The position numbers and the translations under genes are program-made. Shown here in pieces: positions 34,060 through 41,778 of a DNA stretch of 64,000 bases. The notes below the pieces were generated by a model that saw nothing but the letters and a program-made list of their open reading frames with translations, made no database searches and was not told the origin of the DNA. The stretch lies in contig NZ_QTJX01000001.1 of the NCBI RefSeq assembly GCF_003382275.1, positions 1,302,001 to 1,366,000 on the forward strand. Direction: 5' to 3'. Every line of letters begins with the position of its first letter. The stretch's first letter is position 1. Source of the DNA: Flagellimonas nanhaiensis. GTDB lineage: Bacteria > Bacteroidota > Bacteroidia > Flavobacteriales > Flavobacteriaceae.

Positions 34060-34908
34060 ATGAAACCAAGTACAGTCCTAGCTTTAGTGATTATTGTAAT
34101 CTTTACGAGTTGCAAAAACAAATCCAAGGAAGTTGAACCCACTTCATCCGAAACAAGATTCAACATTGAAAAGGATTTGCTGTTGGTGCAATATGACTGC
34201 AAGACAGATGTGGACGACCTTCATTCGGTTGCGGCTTTTGCCACACTACTATCCAATCCCGATTATTCAAAAATAAACTACCATGCTGTTGCAGGCACTT
34301 ACGGTACACAAAAAGGACTATACGTGCCTCCCAATGACCTTTTTCAGCTTTCATTTGGAAATAACTGGACAGACGCCCACAACAATGTAGAAGCAGCAGT
34401 AGAAAAAGTGAAACCTTTGGTAAAATCAGCGCTATCACAAGGAGGAAATATTTGGATTGCGGATGCAGGACAATCCGATTTTTCGGCACACCTCATAAGG
34501 GCGGTCCAACCCGAACTTTCCGAAATGGACTTAGCTGAAAGAATACATATTGTTCAACATAGTGATTGGAACGAAGAAGTTACATCTCCAGAAAGCCTCA
34601 AATTTGTAAAGCAAAATATTGATTACATAAAAATACCTGATGGAAATAGTGTTGGAAATGGCACCCCAGGTTTCCGTTCCCCCGAATTTACGGCATGGGA
34701 AGCAGAACTAACCAATCCGGAGTTAATCAGTATCTGGAAATTGGCCGTGGATTTAGGGAACACCTATAACGGCAAAGATGGGCGTTATCTCAATGAAGCA
34801 ATTGAAGCAGGCGGATTGGATTTCTCCGACCTTTCTGAAGTTTGTTGGATTCTAGATATTGAGAATATTAAGGATACCGACCAATTTTTCAGTCTTTACG
34901 CGAATTAA
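34060..34908 (+). CDS. Lipoprotein, possibly nucleoside-hydrolase-like fold
   Basis: 282 residues. Lipobox FTSC (Cys18). The mature protein opens LLLVQYDCKTDVDDLHSVAAFATLL; the DxxxDVDD pattern after a beta strand resembles the calcium-binding aspartate cluster of nucleoside hydrolases (DTDxGxDD), and ALSQGGNIWIADAGQSDF could be a second strand-loop element. Length and several expected later motifs do not match well, so function is left open. No close family recognised. Divergent from the epimerase gene. Confidence 0.65.
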   Translation: MKPSTVLALVIIVIFTSCKNKSKEVEPTSSETRFNIEKDLLLVQYDCKTDVDDLHSVAAFATLLSNPDYSKINYHAVAGTYGTQKGLYVPPNDLFQLSFGNNWTDAHNNVEAAVEKVKPLVKSALSQGGNIWIADAGQSDFSAHLIRAVQPELSEMDLAERIHIVQHSDWNEEVTSPESLKFVKQNIDYIKIPDGNSVGNGTPGFRSPEFTAWEAELTNPELISIWKLAVDLGNTYNGKDGRYLNEAIEAGGLDFSDLSEVCWILDIENIKDTDQFFSLYAN

Positions 34909-35068
34909 ACAGAAAGAATGCAATCCGACCATGGTTCCATACTTATATGTAAGTGCTAATATTTCAACATTGTAACCTATCCAAAGATACGATCTACATA
35001 AAAATGACTACACCAAGCTGCATTTTGTCATAAATGACGCCAAGACCTATTTTGAGCATAATAGAACA

Positions 35069-35833
35069 TTGGCTTCCATTCCCCATAGGCACAGCTTTTA
35101 CCAAATAATTTGGTTCAAACAGGCAGGAAGGCATTATATTGACTACAATACGGTAGACCACGATGCAAATACCATTTTTTTTATAAATCGAAATCAAGTA
35201 CACCATTTCTGTTTAGATTCCGCAAACGAAGGGTATCTATTTCATTTCAACGACTATTTTATCAATAGAAGCAAGCAAGGATTCATGGATAGGTTCTCCC
35301 TATCTATTTTTAGTGAGATTGGAAGTAGCTGCCTGGTACTATCTGATGAGGACGCTGAAAAAATTGGTCTACTGGCCTCTTTCATAGAAAAGGAAATTCA
35401 GACAAAGGAAAGCTTTTATAGAGAGCAGGTTTATCACTATTTTCAAAATATACTTTTCCTGATAGAGCGTTTGAGAAAAACTGAAGGTAGCATTGATATT
35501 GAGTCAAATCCGGACCACAAACTTGCGGCAGGTTTTAAAAAACTTGTTTTTGAGGAAATTCAACACTTTCATGGTGTGGATTACTTCGCGGAAAAACTGA
35601 ACACCAATTCAAAAAAACTAACTGAGATCTCTAAGTCAGTTCTGCTGGATACTCCTGCAAATATTATAAAGCAGAGCAGGATTCTGGAAGCAAAGCGCAT
35701 GCTTTCCAACCGCTCTATTTCCATTAAGGAAATAGCCTTCTCCCTTGGTTTTGATGAACCTACTTACTTTACCAAATATTTCAAAAAAGGAACGGGATTT
35801 ACACCTAAACAGTTTCAAAAGGAGCATCTCTAA
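35069..35833 (+). CDS. AraC family transcriptional regulator, start unclear
   Basis: C-terminal double helix-turn-helix is clear: YFAEKLNTNSKKLTEISKSVLLDTPANIIK and IKEIAFSLGFDEPTYFTKYFKKGTGFTPKQF. The N-terminal cupin begins IPHRHSFYQIIWFKQAGRHYIDY. In-frame coding sequence that looks like the family N-terminus (QRYDLHKNDYTKLHFVIND) continues upstream to about 34979, where an in-frame TAA stands at 34973; in that stretch there is no ATG, GTG or TTG, only CTG 35018 or ATC/ATA. The TTG at 35069 is the first usual start but would cut about 30 residues. Likely regulates the SDR gene downstream. Confidence 0.75.
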   Translation: MASIPHRHSFYQIIWFKQAGRHYIDYNTVDHDANTIFFINRNQVHHFCLDSANEGYLFHFNDYFINRSKQGFMDRFSLSIFSEIGSSCLVLSDEDAEKIGLLASFIEKEIQTKESFYREQVYHYFQNILFLIERLRKTEGSIDIESNPDHKLAAGFKKLVFEEIQHFHGVDYFAEKLNTNSKKLTEISKSVLLDTPANIIKQSRILEAKRMLSNRSISIKEIAFSLGFDEPTYFTKYFKKGTGFTPKQFQKEHL

Positions 35834-35918
35834 ATTACCATGTTCAGTTTGCGGATTACCATTTTAAGCAAGGTATTCTATAGAATTTTGTGCTTGTATA
35901 AATTCTAAAAACAAAAAA

Positions 35919-36674
35919 ATGAATACACAAGCATTAATACTAGGTGGAACCACGGGAATGGGAAAAGCTACGGCAGAACTTTTATTAAAAGATGATGTTG
36001 AAGTACTTATTGTTGGTAGGAATGATGTCAATCTGTCAAAAGCAAGCGAAGAGTTATCCGTACTGGGTTCAGTGAAAACCTTCAATTTGGATTTGAATAA
36101 TTCCGAAGCTGTAAAACTGTTTGCATCCTCAGTAGAGAAAATTGCACCTAACCTAAAATATGTTTTGAATGCTGCAGGATATTTCAGCCCGAAATCATTC
36201 TTAGAGCATTCTGAATCAGATTATGACACGTACCATAATTTCAACCGTGCATTTTTCTTTATCAATCAAGCCGCATCAAAGGTGCTTATCAAAAACGGAG
36301 GCGGCTCCATAGTAAATATTGGTTCCATGTGGGCAAAGCAAGCCATAAAAGCCACTCCCTCATCCGCCTACTCTATGGCCAAGGCGGGTCTGCACTCTCT
36401 TACCCAGCATCTTGCCATGGAGTTGGCAGAGCACAATATTCGTGTCAATGCCGTTTCCCCAGCAGTGGTGGTAACTCCTATTTACGGAGCTTTTATCGAC
36501 AAAGACAAAATTGAGGAGACCCTTCAAGGATTCAACGACTTTCACCCGATTGGTCGAGTGGGCAGGGCTAATGATATTGCAAAGACCATCCATTTCCTAC
36601 TCACAGATCAAAGTTCTTGGGTAACAGGAGCAATCTGGGATATAGATGGTGGGGTAATGGCCGGCAGGAATTAG
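35919..36674 (+). CDS. SDR family oxidoreductase
   Basis: 251 residues, classical short-chain dehydrogenase length. NAD(P) motif GGTTGMGKA (residues 9-17), structural NAAG (84-87), catalytic Ser136, Tyr151 and Lys155 (YSMAK) and the SPAVVVTPI after strand six; ends [14 protein letters not shown]. All key residues intact. Cytoplasmic oxidoreductase of an unidentified alcohol or ketone. Follows the AraC regulator by 85 bases on the same strand and has its own strong terminator. Confidence 0.94.
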   Translation: MNTQALILGGTTGMGKATAELLLKDDVEVLIVGRNDVNLSKASEELSVLGSVKTFNLDLNNSEAVKLFASSVEKIAPNLKYVLNAAGYFSPKSFLEHSESDYDTYHNFNRAFFFINQAASKVLIKNGGGSIVNIGSMWAKQAIKATPSSAYSMAKAGLHSLTQHLAMELAEHNIRVNAVSPAVVVTPIYGAFIDKDKIEETLQGFNDFHPIGRVGRANDIAKTIHFLLTDQSSWVTGAIWDIDGGVMAGRN

Positions 36675-36722
36675 AAAGCTATCCTTCTGAATATAGTATA
36701 GTTTACTAAAAGTTAAGTTGAG

Positions 36723-36742
36723 CGCAGTTCTAAAGAACTGCG
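36723..36742 (+). terminator. Rho-independent terminator after SDR gene
   Basis: CGCAGTTC/GAACTGCG with TAAA loop, followed by T6 (36743-36748). Textbook form. Confidence 0.9.
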
Positions 36743-36842
36743 TTTTTTCTTTTAATAAGAACTTAACATAGTAATAGATAGGCTTAATTGCATTAAGAGC
36801 TATCATTCAGTTATCTTTAGACTGCAACAGGTTTTTAATGTT

Positions 36843-37760
36843 ATGAAACAACTCTTTCACATCTTAATTGGGTTTTTGCTACTTACAGGTGCTCAAGCAC
36901 AGATGCATGAACTGGGATATTTTGGACAGGAACCTCCCGGACTAAAGGCAGAATTGTTTCATGGAGGTGCTTTGGTAAAACATCCCAATGGAGAGAAAAG
37001 GAGTTTTAATATTTCCTTCTCGCCAGATGGGAAAGAAATGTTTTTTTCTTATTACAAGGCAACACAGGAAAAACCTAATCCCACCTATGAGATAAAGACC
37101 TTTAAACTGGTCGATAATGAATGCATCGGTCCTAAAACAGCTGCCTTTTCAGGGTACCACTCCGACGTGGACATTAATTATACCCCTGATGGAAATTATA
37201 TCTTCTTTGCTTCGGATAGGCCACAGCCAAATTCAAAAGGGTTAGACATATATTATTGTTTAAAAACCAGCAATGGGTGGTCCGAGCCTATTTATGCGGG
37301 TACAAAAATCAATACTGATGCAGGAGAAGTATATCCATCTATTTCCCAAAAAAAGAACCTCTTTTTCCGTTCCTCCAGACCAGGAGGATATGGTGATGAT
37401 GATATCTATAGAGCTGAATGGGTGAATGGAAACTTTATCAATGTTAGAAATCTTGGGCCGAACATAAATTCAATTTATGGAGAAAGTAATTCTGTGATAG
37501 CGCCTGATGAAAGTTATATCCTTTTCTGTAGCTCAAGACCTGAAAGCAATAATATCCAACAGATTTATATCTCGTTTCAAGTGGGAGATAATATTTGGAC
37601 AAAGGCGGTAAGCTTAGGGCCAGAAATTAACACAACCGCAGGTGCCGGGGCACCAACCCTGTCCCCCGATGCCAAGTTTCTTTTCTTCAAAAAATCGAAA
37701 GAACCGGAAAGAGGTCTTTATTGGATAAGTACAGAAGTGTTCGAAAAACTAAGGCCGTAG
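36843..37760 (+). CDS. Periplasmic PD40 beta-propeller protein (paralogue)
   Basis: 305 residues. Signal peptide (LLTGAQAQ). PD40 blades: NISFSPDGKEMFFSYY, DINYTPDGNYIFFASDRP, YPSISQKKNLFFRSSRPGG, SVIAPDESYILFCSSRP and APTLSPDAKFLFFKKS; the ending GLYWISTEVFEKLRP closely parallels the ending of the 31830 gene (DIYWISAKIIETLKP). The two are clear paralogues. Followed 22 bases later by a secreted lipocalin-like gene and then a hydrolase, so probably the first gene of a three-gene transcript. Confidence 0.88.
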   Translation: MKQLFHILIGFLLLTGAQAQMHELGYFGQEPPGLKAELFHGGALVKHPNGEKRSFNISFSPDGKEMFFSYYKATQEKPNPTYEIKTFKLVDNECIGPKTAAFSGYHSDVDINYTPDGNYIFFASDRPQPNSKGLDIYYCLKTSNGWSEPIYAGTKINTDAGEVYPSISQKKNLFFRSSRPGGYGDDDIYRAEWVNGNFINVRNLGPNINSIYGESNSVIAPDESYILFCSSRPESNNIQQIYISFQVGDNIWTKAVSLGPEINTTAGAGAPTLSPDAKFLFFKKSKEPERGLYWISTEVFEKLRP

Positions 37761-37782
37761 AGAACGAATACCACAATCAATC

Positions 37783-38304
37783 ATGAAAAAACTATTCTTT
37801 TTTGTATTTACGTTGCTCATCACAACAACATCTTTCGGACAGGAAAAAAGTATCCAAGATTTGGATTTTTTACTGGGAACATGGGAAGTTAGGGAAGACA
37901 ATAAGGAGAGGGACTGGTGGGAAAAGACTACGCGTATTGGGGTCTATGCTCTGGATAGCACTTACATTCAGCTGACTTCCAGGGCTGTTTCTTCAACGGG
38001 CAAAAAACGGACTTATCGATGGTATATCCATTACAATTCAAAAGAGCAACAGTACGAAATGGCCTCCATGTTTGGAAATTGGCATAAAATTCAATTTGAT
38101 ATTTTGAGCTGGGACCCAGCGGAAAGAAAGCTTACAATTAAAAATGGTCCTGATGGTGATTCTGAAGAATATCATGAAAGATTTGGGGAGATTGTATTTG
38201 ACGAAAGTTTCAAATCATACATCTGGACGGGTGAAAACAAATACGGAGACCCCAAGGACCCAGGAATTTGGAAATATGTTGAAATAGGATCAAGAATAAA
38301 CTAA
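37783..38304 (+). CDS. Secreted DUF1579-like protein
   Basis: 173 residues. Signal peptide (MKKLFFFVFTLLITTTSFGQ). The mature part opens LDFLLGTWEVRED and proceeds through WWEKTTRIGVYALDSTYIQL, TYRWYIHYNSKEQQYEMASMF and YIWTGENKYG, the pattern of DUF1579/THAP4-like lipocalin-shaped barrels that bind small ligands. No catalytic motif. Lies between the PD40 and hydrolase genes with short gaps (22 and 20 bases), so likely co-transcribed and periplasmic with them. Confidence 0.75.
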   Translation: MKKLFFFVFTLLITTTSFGQEKSIQDLDFLLGTWEVREDNKERDWWEKTTRIGVYALDSTYIQLTSRAVSSTGKKRTYRWYIHYNSKEQQYEMASMFGNWHKIQFDILSWDPAERKLTIKNGPDGDSEEYHERFGEIVFDESFKSYIWTGENKYGDPKDPGIWKYVEIGSRIN

Positions 38305-38324
38305 AGTAATATCCAAAGTCACCA

Positions 38325-39263
38325 ATGCTATTCAGATTTTTTATTTTTTTATCACTTTTAATAAGTCATATGTCTCAAGGACAAAAAACAAATAAGCCCA
38401 TTCTATTGCATACTGATACGGGAGATATTTCTGGAACACTACTTCTCCCCGATTCTACCAGCACTCCAACAGTAGCCTTAATAATTTCCGGATCTGGCCC
38501 TACGGATAGAGATGGTAACTTTCCCATGATGTCCAATAATTCCTTGAAAATGCTAGCAGAAGGGCTTCAAGCTCATGGAATAGCTTCGGTACGGTTTGAC
38601 AAACGAGGTATAGGAGAAAGTAGGCTTTCTGGGTTCTCTGAAACCGAAATAACCTTTGAACATTATGTTAATGATGTAAAAGCCTGGGTAAAACTGCTAA
38701 GGGGCGATTCCAGATTTGGTGATATAATCCTAATAGGACATAGTGAAGGTTCTTTAATCGGAATGATAGCTTCCAGAGAAGAAGGTGTGTCTCGCTTCAT
38801 CTCATTGGCTGGAGCCGGTTTTCCGGCAAATCAACTTATTTATGATCAATTGCGGGAGCAGCCCTCATTTGTGAGAGAAAAAGCCATTCCTATTCTGGAG
38901 CAACTTCAACAAGGGGAATTGGTTGAAGAAGTTCCCCAAGAACTATTCGCCCTATTTAGGCCAAGCGTACAACCGTATTTGATTTCATGGTTCCAATACG
39001 ACCCTGCAAAAGAAATTTCAAGATTGGATTGCCCAATTTTGATAGTGCAAGGAACCACAGATATCCAAATTGACCTTAAGCATGCTGAAAAATTGGCCAT
39101 ATCAGGTAAAAACACCCAAAAAACCATTCTTGAAGGGATGAACCATATCCTAAAACCTGCTAGTGATAATAAAATGGAGAACTTGGGCACTTATGGAGAC
39201 CCAAAACTCCCACTCAAAGAGGAATTAGTTCCAATTATAGTTGAATTTGTTAAAGAGAAGTAA
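38325..39263 (+). CDS. Secreted alpha/beta hydrolase
   Basis: 312 residues with a signal peptide ending near MSQGQ. Catalytic triad: Ser140 in GHSEGS, Asp in VQGTTDIQID and His in EGMNHIL. The oxyanion-hole stretch SGSGPTDRDGN and FDKRGIGESR are typical of the S9/YqiA-like branch often labelled alpha/beta fold hydrolase. Length is normal. Probably an esterase or peptidase of the periplasm; substrate unknown. Last gene of the PD40-DUF1579-hydrolase run, converging on the alpha-oxoamine synthase gene with 20 bases between stops. Confidence 0.9.
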   Translation: MLFRFFIFLSLLISHMSQGQKTNKPILLHTDTGDISGTLLLPDSTSTPTVALIISGSGPTDRDGNFPMMSNNSLKMLAEGLQAHGIASVRFDKRGIGESRLSGFSETEITFEHYVNDVKAWVKLLRGDSRFGDIILIGHSEGSLIGMIASREEGVSRFISLAGAGFPANQLIYDQLREQPSFVREKAIPILEQLQQGELVEEVPQELFALFRPSVQPYLISWFQYDPAKEISRLDCPILIVQGTTDIQIDLKHAEKLAISGKNTQKTILEGMNHILKPASDNKMENLGTYGDPKLPLKEELVPIIVEFVKEK

Positions 39264-39283
39264 TCTCGGGAAATACGTGGGGA

Positions 39284-40543
39284 CTACTCTCCCATAGCAG
39301 CTGCCACAGCCGCTGAAAGCCTTTTGTAAGTACCGTTCTGAAGGCGATCACGAATTGCCGAAAACGCATCCAAAGTTTCAGCTATGTCCTGCATAGTATG
39401 TGTCGCTGTTGGTATCATTCTAAGCAATATCAACCCTTTTGGAATCACCGGATATACTACGATGGAACAGAAAATACCATAATTCTCACGAAGGTCTTTC
39501 ACCAAGGCCATAGCTTCAGGAATGCTACCGTTAAGATATACCGGAGTAACACAACTAGAGGTGGTTCCAATATCGAACCCTCTTTCTTTTAAGCCATTTT
39601 GTAAGGCATTTACATTTTCCCAAAGTTTTGCTTTAAGCTCAGGCATGGTGCGGAGCATATGCAAACGCTTTAATGCTCCCTTTACGTATACCATAGGTAA
39701 AGACTTGGCAAACATCTGGGACCTTAAATTATATTTAAGGTATTCTATAATTTCTTTATCTGCTGCTACAAAAGCTCCGATTCCGGCCATGGATTTTGCG
39801 AAAGTGGCCAAGTACACATCAATTTGGTCCTGTATACCTTGCTCCTCTCCTGCTCCTGCGCCAGTTTTACCCAAAGTTCCAAACCCATGCGCATCATCAA
39901 CCAAAAGTCTAAACTTAAATTTGTTCTTTAAGCCAACTATTTCCTTCAAAATTCCCTGCTCTCCACGCATTCCAAAAACCCCTTCGGAAATCACCAAGAT
40001 TCCTCCTCCAGTTTCTTGGGCCAATTTTGTGGCACGTTCCAAGTTTTTCTCTAGGCTCTCTACATCATTGTGCTTAAAGGTGAAGCGTTTTCCCATATGC
40101 AAACGAACACCATCGATGATGCAAGCATGACAATCCACATCATAAACAATGATATCGTCTTTGGATACCAAAGCATCAATTACGGACATGAATCCTTGAT
40201 AACCGAAATTCAAAAGGTAAGAAGCCTCTTTGTTCACAAATTCAGCCAACTCCTGCTCCAATTGCTCATGATAATCAGTATGACCGCTCATCATTCTAGC
40301 ACCCATAGGATATGCGGCTCCATGCTCTAGTGCAGCTTCCCCATCCACCTTTTTGATTTCCGGTAGATTTGCAAGACCTAAATAATCATTGATACTCCAT
40401 GTGATTACATCCTTTCCCTGGAATTTCATCCTATTGGAAATAGGACCTTCCAATTTTGGGAACACAAAATAACCTTCCGCCTGTGAAGCCCATTTTCCCA
40501 AAGGCCCCTTATTCTCAATGATTCTATCAAATAAATCTCTCAT
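39284..40543 (-). CDS. Alpha-oxoamine synthase, probable cysteate-fatty acyl transferase (capnine synthesis)
   Basis: 419 residues. PLP-dependent acyl-CoA:amino-acid condensing enzyme: VDDAHGFGTLG (PLP ring contact), FAKSM with the Schiff-base Lys250, and His139 in DCHA stacking on PLP. The family includes KBL, BioF, serine palmitoyltransferase and the flavobacterial cysteate acyltransferase (Fjoh_2419 in F. johnsoniae), which makes capnine for sulfonolipids. No biotin or threonine-pathway gene is nearby; the gene upstream is a cysteine-synthase-like enzyme suited to making cysteate, which favours the sulfonolipid role. Serine palmitoyltransferase remains the main alternative. It has its own promoter at 40567. 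Confidence 0.85.
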   Translation of the reverse strand: MRDLFDRIIENKGPLGKWASQAEGYFVFPKLEGPISNRMKFQGKDVITWSINDYLGLANLPEIKKVDGEAALEHGAAYPMGARMMSGHTDYHEQLEQELAEFVNKEASYLLNFGYQGFMSVIDALVSKDDIIVYDVDCHACIIDGVRLHMGKRFTFKHNDVESLEKNLERATKLAQETGGGILVISEGVFGMRGEQGILKEIVGLKNKFKFRLLVDDAHGFGTLGKTGAGAGEEQGIQDQIDVYLATFAKSMAGIGAFVAADKEIIEYLKYNLRSQMFAKSLPMVYVKGALKRLHMLRTMPELKAKLWENVNALQNGLKERGFDIGTTSSCVTPVYLNGSIPEAMALVKDLRENYGIFCSIVVYPVIPKGLILLRMIPTATHTMQDIAETLDAFSAIRDRLQNGTYKRLSAAVAAAMGE

Positions 40544-40566
40544 CTACCCTGAATTTGGTTCAACTG

Positions 40567-40574
40567 CAAAAATA
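40567..40574 (-). promoter_or_regulatory. -7 promoter element TATTTTTG for the alpha-oxoamine synthase
   Basis: Minus-strand reading TATTTTTG matches TAnnTTTG exactly, 24 bases upstream of the ATG at 40543 and downstream of the preceding gene's terminator, so the gene can be expressed on its own. Confidence 0.6.
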
Positions 40575-40618
40575 TAGATTTTTCCCTAGCGCGCATAACG
40601 AAATTTAGATACAAAAAA

Positions 40619-40641
40619 ACGACAATGAAAGTCATTGTCGT
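40619..40641 (-). terminator. Terminator after the cysteine-synthase-like gene
   Basis: Perfect 10-bp stem ACGACAATGA/TCATTGTCGT with a 3-base loop; the A run at 40613-40619 gives T7 on the minus strand. It separates the two sulfonolipid-candidate genes. Confidence 0.88.
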
Positions 40642-40666
40642 TCAGTTGATTAACTTTTTGAGTCGT

Positions 40667-41707
40667 TTACTTTATATATTCTACCTTTTCAGGCATTTCT
40701 GCATTCTCAATATCAAAGAAACCCTGGTTTTCCATCCACTCATTGCTATAAATCTTACTCATGTATCTAGAACCATGATCAGGGAATACCACTACTACGT
40801 TACTATCTTTTGTGAATTCACCTTCTGTATTCAATTGATATAGCGCTTGCATGGCCGCTCCACTAGTATATCCCACGAAAAGGCCTTCGGTAAAGGCTAT
40901 TTTTCTGGCCATATGGGCACTCTCTCCATCTGTAACCTTAATATAGCGGTCTATACAGTTGAAATCCGTTGCTGCTGGAATCAAGTTTTTCCCTAAGCCT
41001 TCAATTCTGTAAGGATAAATCTCATTGTGGTCGAATTCTCCGGTTTCATGGTACTTTTTGAGTACTGAACCATAAGCATCTACACCCAACACCTTAACAT
41101 TGGGGTTTTGTTCCTTTAGGTATCGAGCTATACCAGAAATAGTCCCTCCGGTTCCACTGCAAGCAACCAAATGCGTGATTTCGCCGTTGGTTTGTTCCCA
41201 AATTTCACGTCCGGTGGTGTTATAATGTGCCTCAATATTGAGTTCATTAAAATATTGGTTGATATAAATGGAATCCTTGGTTTCTTGATGCAAACGTTTG
41301 GCCACCTCATAATAAGATCGAGGGTCATCCGCGCTTACGTGGGCCGGGCATATATATACCTTGGCGCCCATGGAACGCAACATGTCGATTTTATCAGGGG
41401 ACGATTTTGAACTTACGGACAAAATACACTTGTATCCCTTAACAATACTGACCATGGCAAGGCTAAAGCCTGTATTGCCCGATGTGGTCTCAATGATTGT
41501 GCTTCCTGGTTTAAGGATACCCCTGCGCTCTGCTTCCTCAATAATATATACAGCTATTCGGTCCTTTGCCGAATGCCCTGGGTTAAAAGCTTCTACTTTT
41601 GCATAGAAATTTCCGGTGAGGGGGGCTGCAATTTTGTTTAGCTCTATTAAAGGGGTATTTCCAATTAAGTCAAGGATATTGCTGTACGCATTTATCTGTT
41701 TTCTCAT
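40667..41707 (-). CDS. PLP-dependent cysteine synthase-like enzyme, candidate cysteate synthase
   Basis: 346 residues from ATG 41707. The frame runs back to 41770, but a TATTTTTG promoter at 41759-41766 lies inside that extension, so the internal start is right. Beta-family PLP enzyme: SAKDRIA with Lys48, TTSGNTG phosphate/substrate loop (74-80), and GTGGTISG near the cofactor phosphate. Compared with CysK/CysM it has a distinct C-terminus ([17 protein letters not shown]). Beside the alpha-oxoamine synthase, it could make L-cysteate from phosphoserine or a related donor and sulfite. Ordinary cysteine or cystathionine beta-synthase activity cannot be excluded. Confidence 0.85.
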   Translation of the reverse strand: MRKQINAYSNILDLIGNTPLIELNKIAAPLTGNFYAKVEAFNPGHSAKDRIAVYIIEEAERRGILKPGSTIIETTSGNTGFSLAMVSIVKGYKCILSVSSKSSPDKIDMLRSMGAKVYICPAHVSADDPRSYYEVAKRLHQETKDSIYINQYFNELNIEAHYNTTGREIWEQTNGEITHLVACSGTGGTISGIARYLKEQNPNVKVLGVDAYGSVLKKYHETGEFDHNEIYPYRIEGLGKNLIPAATDFNCIDRYIKVTDGESAHMARKIAFTEGLFVGYTSGAAMQALYQLNTEGEFTKDSNVVVVFPDHGSRYMSKIYSNEWMENQGFFDIENAEMPEKVEYIK

Positions 41708-41758
41708 AACTGGGATTAGGTAAGGAATAAATCCTACTAACGTAAAATTTATCCGGCA

Positions 41759-41766
41759 CAAAAATA
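41759..41766 (-). promoter_or_regulatory. -7 promoter element TATTTTTG for the cysteine-synthase-like gene
   Basis: Exact TAnnTTTG match on the minus strand, 51 bases upstream of the chosen ATG; it excludes the longer 367-residue reading. Confidence 0.55.
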
Positions 41767-41778
41767 GCACTTTTTATT

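Noticed and set aside
39522-40130. 202-codon plus-strand open frame
   Set aside because: Antisense to the alpha-oxoamine synthase, whose motifs and length are unmistakable; composition of the shadow frame is not protein-like.
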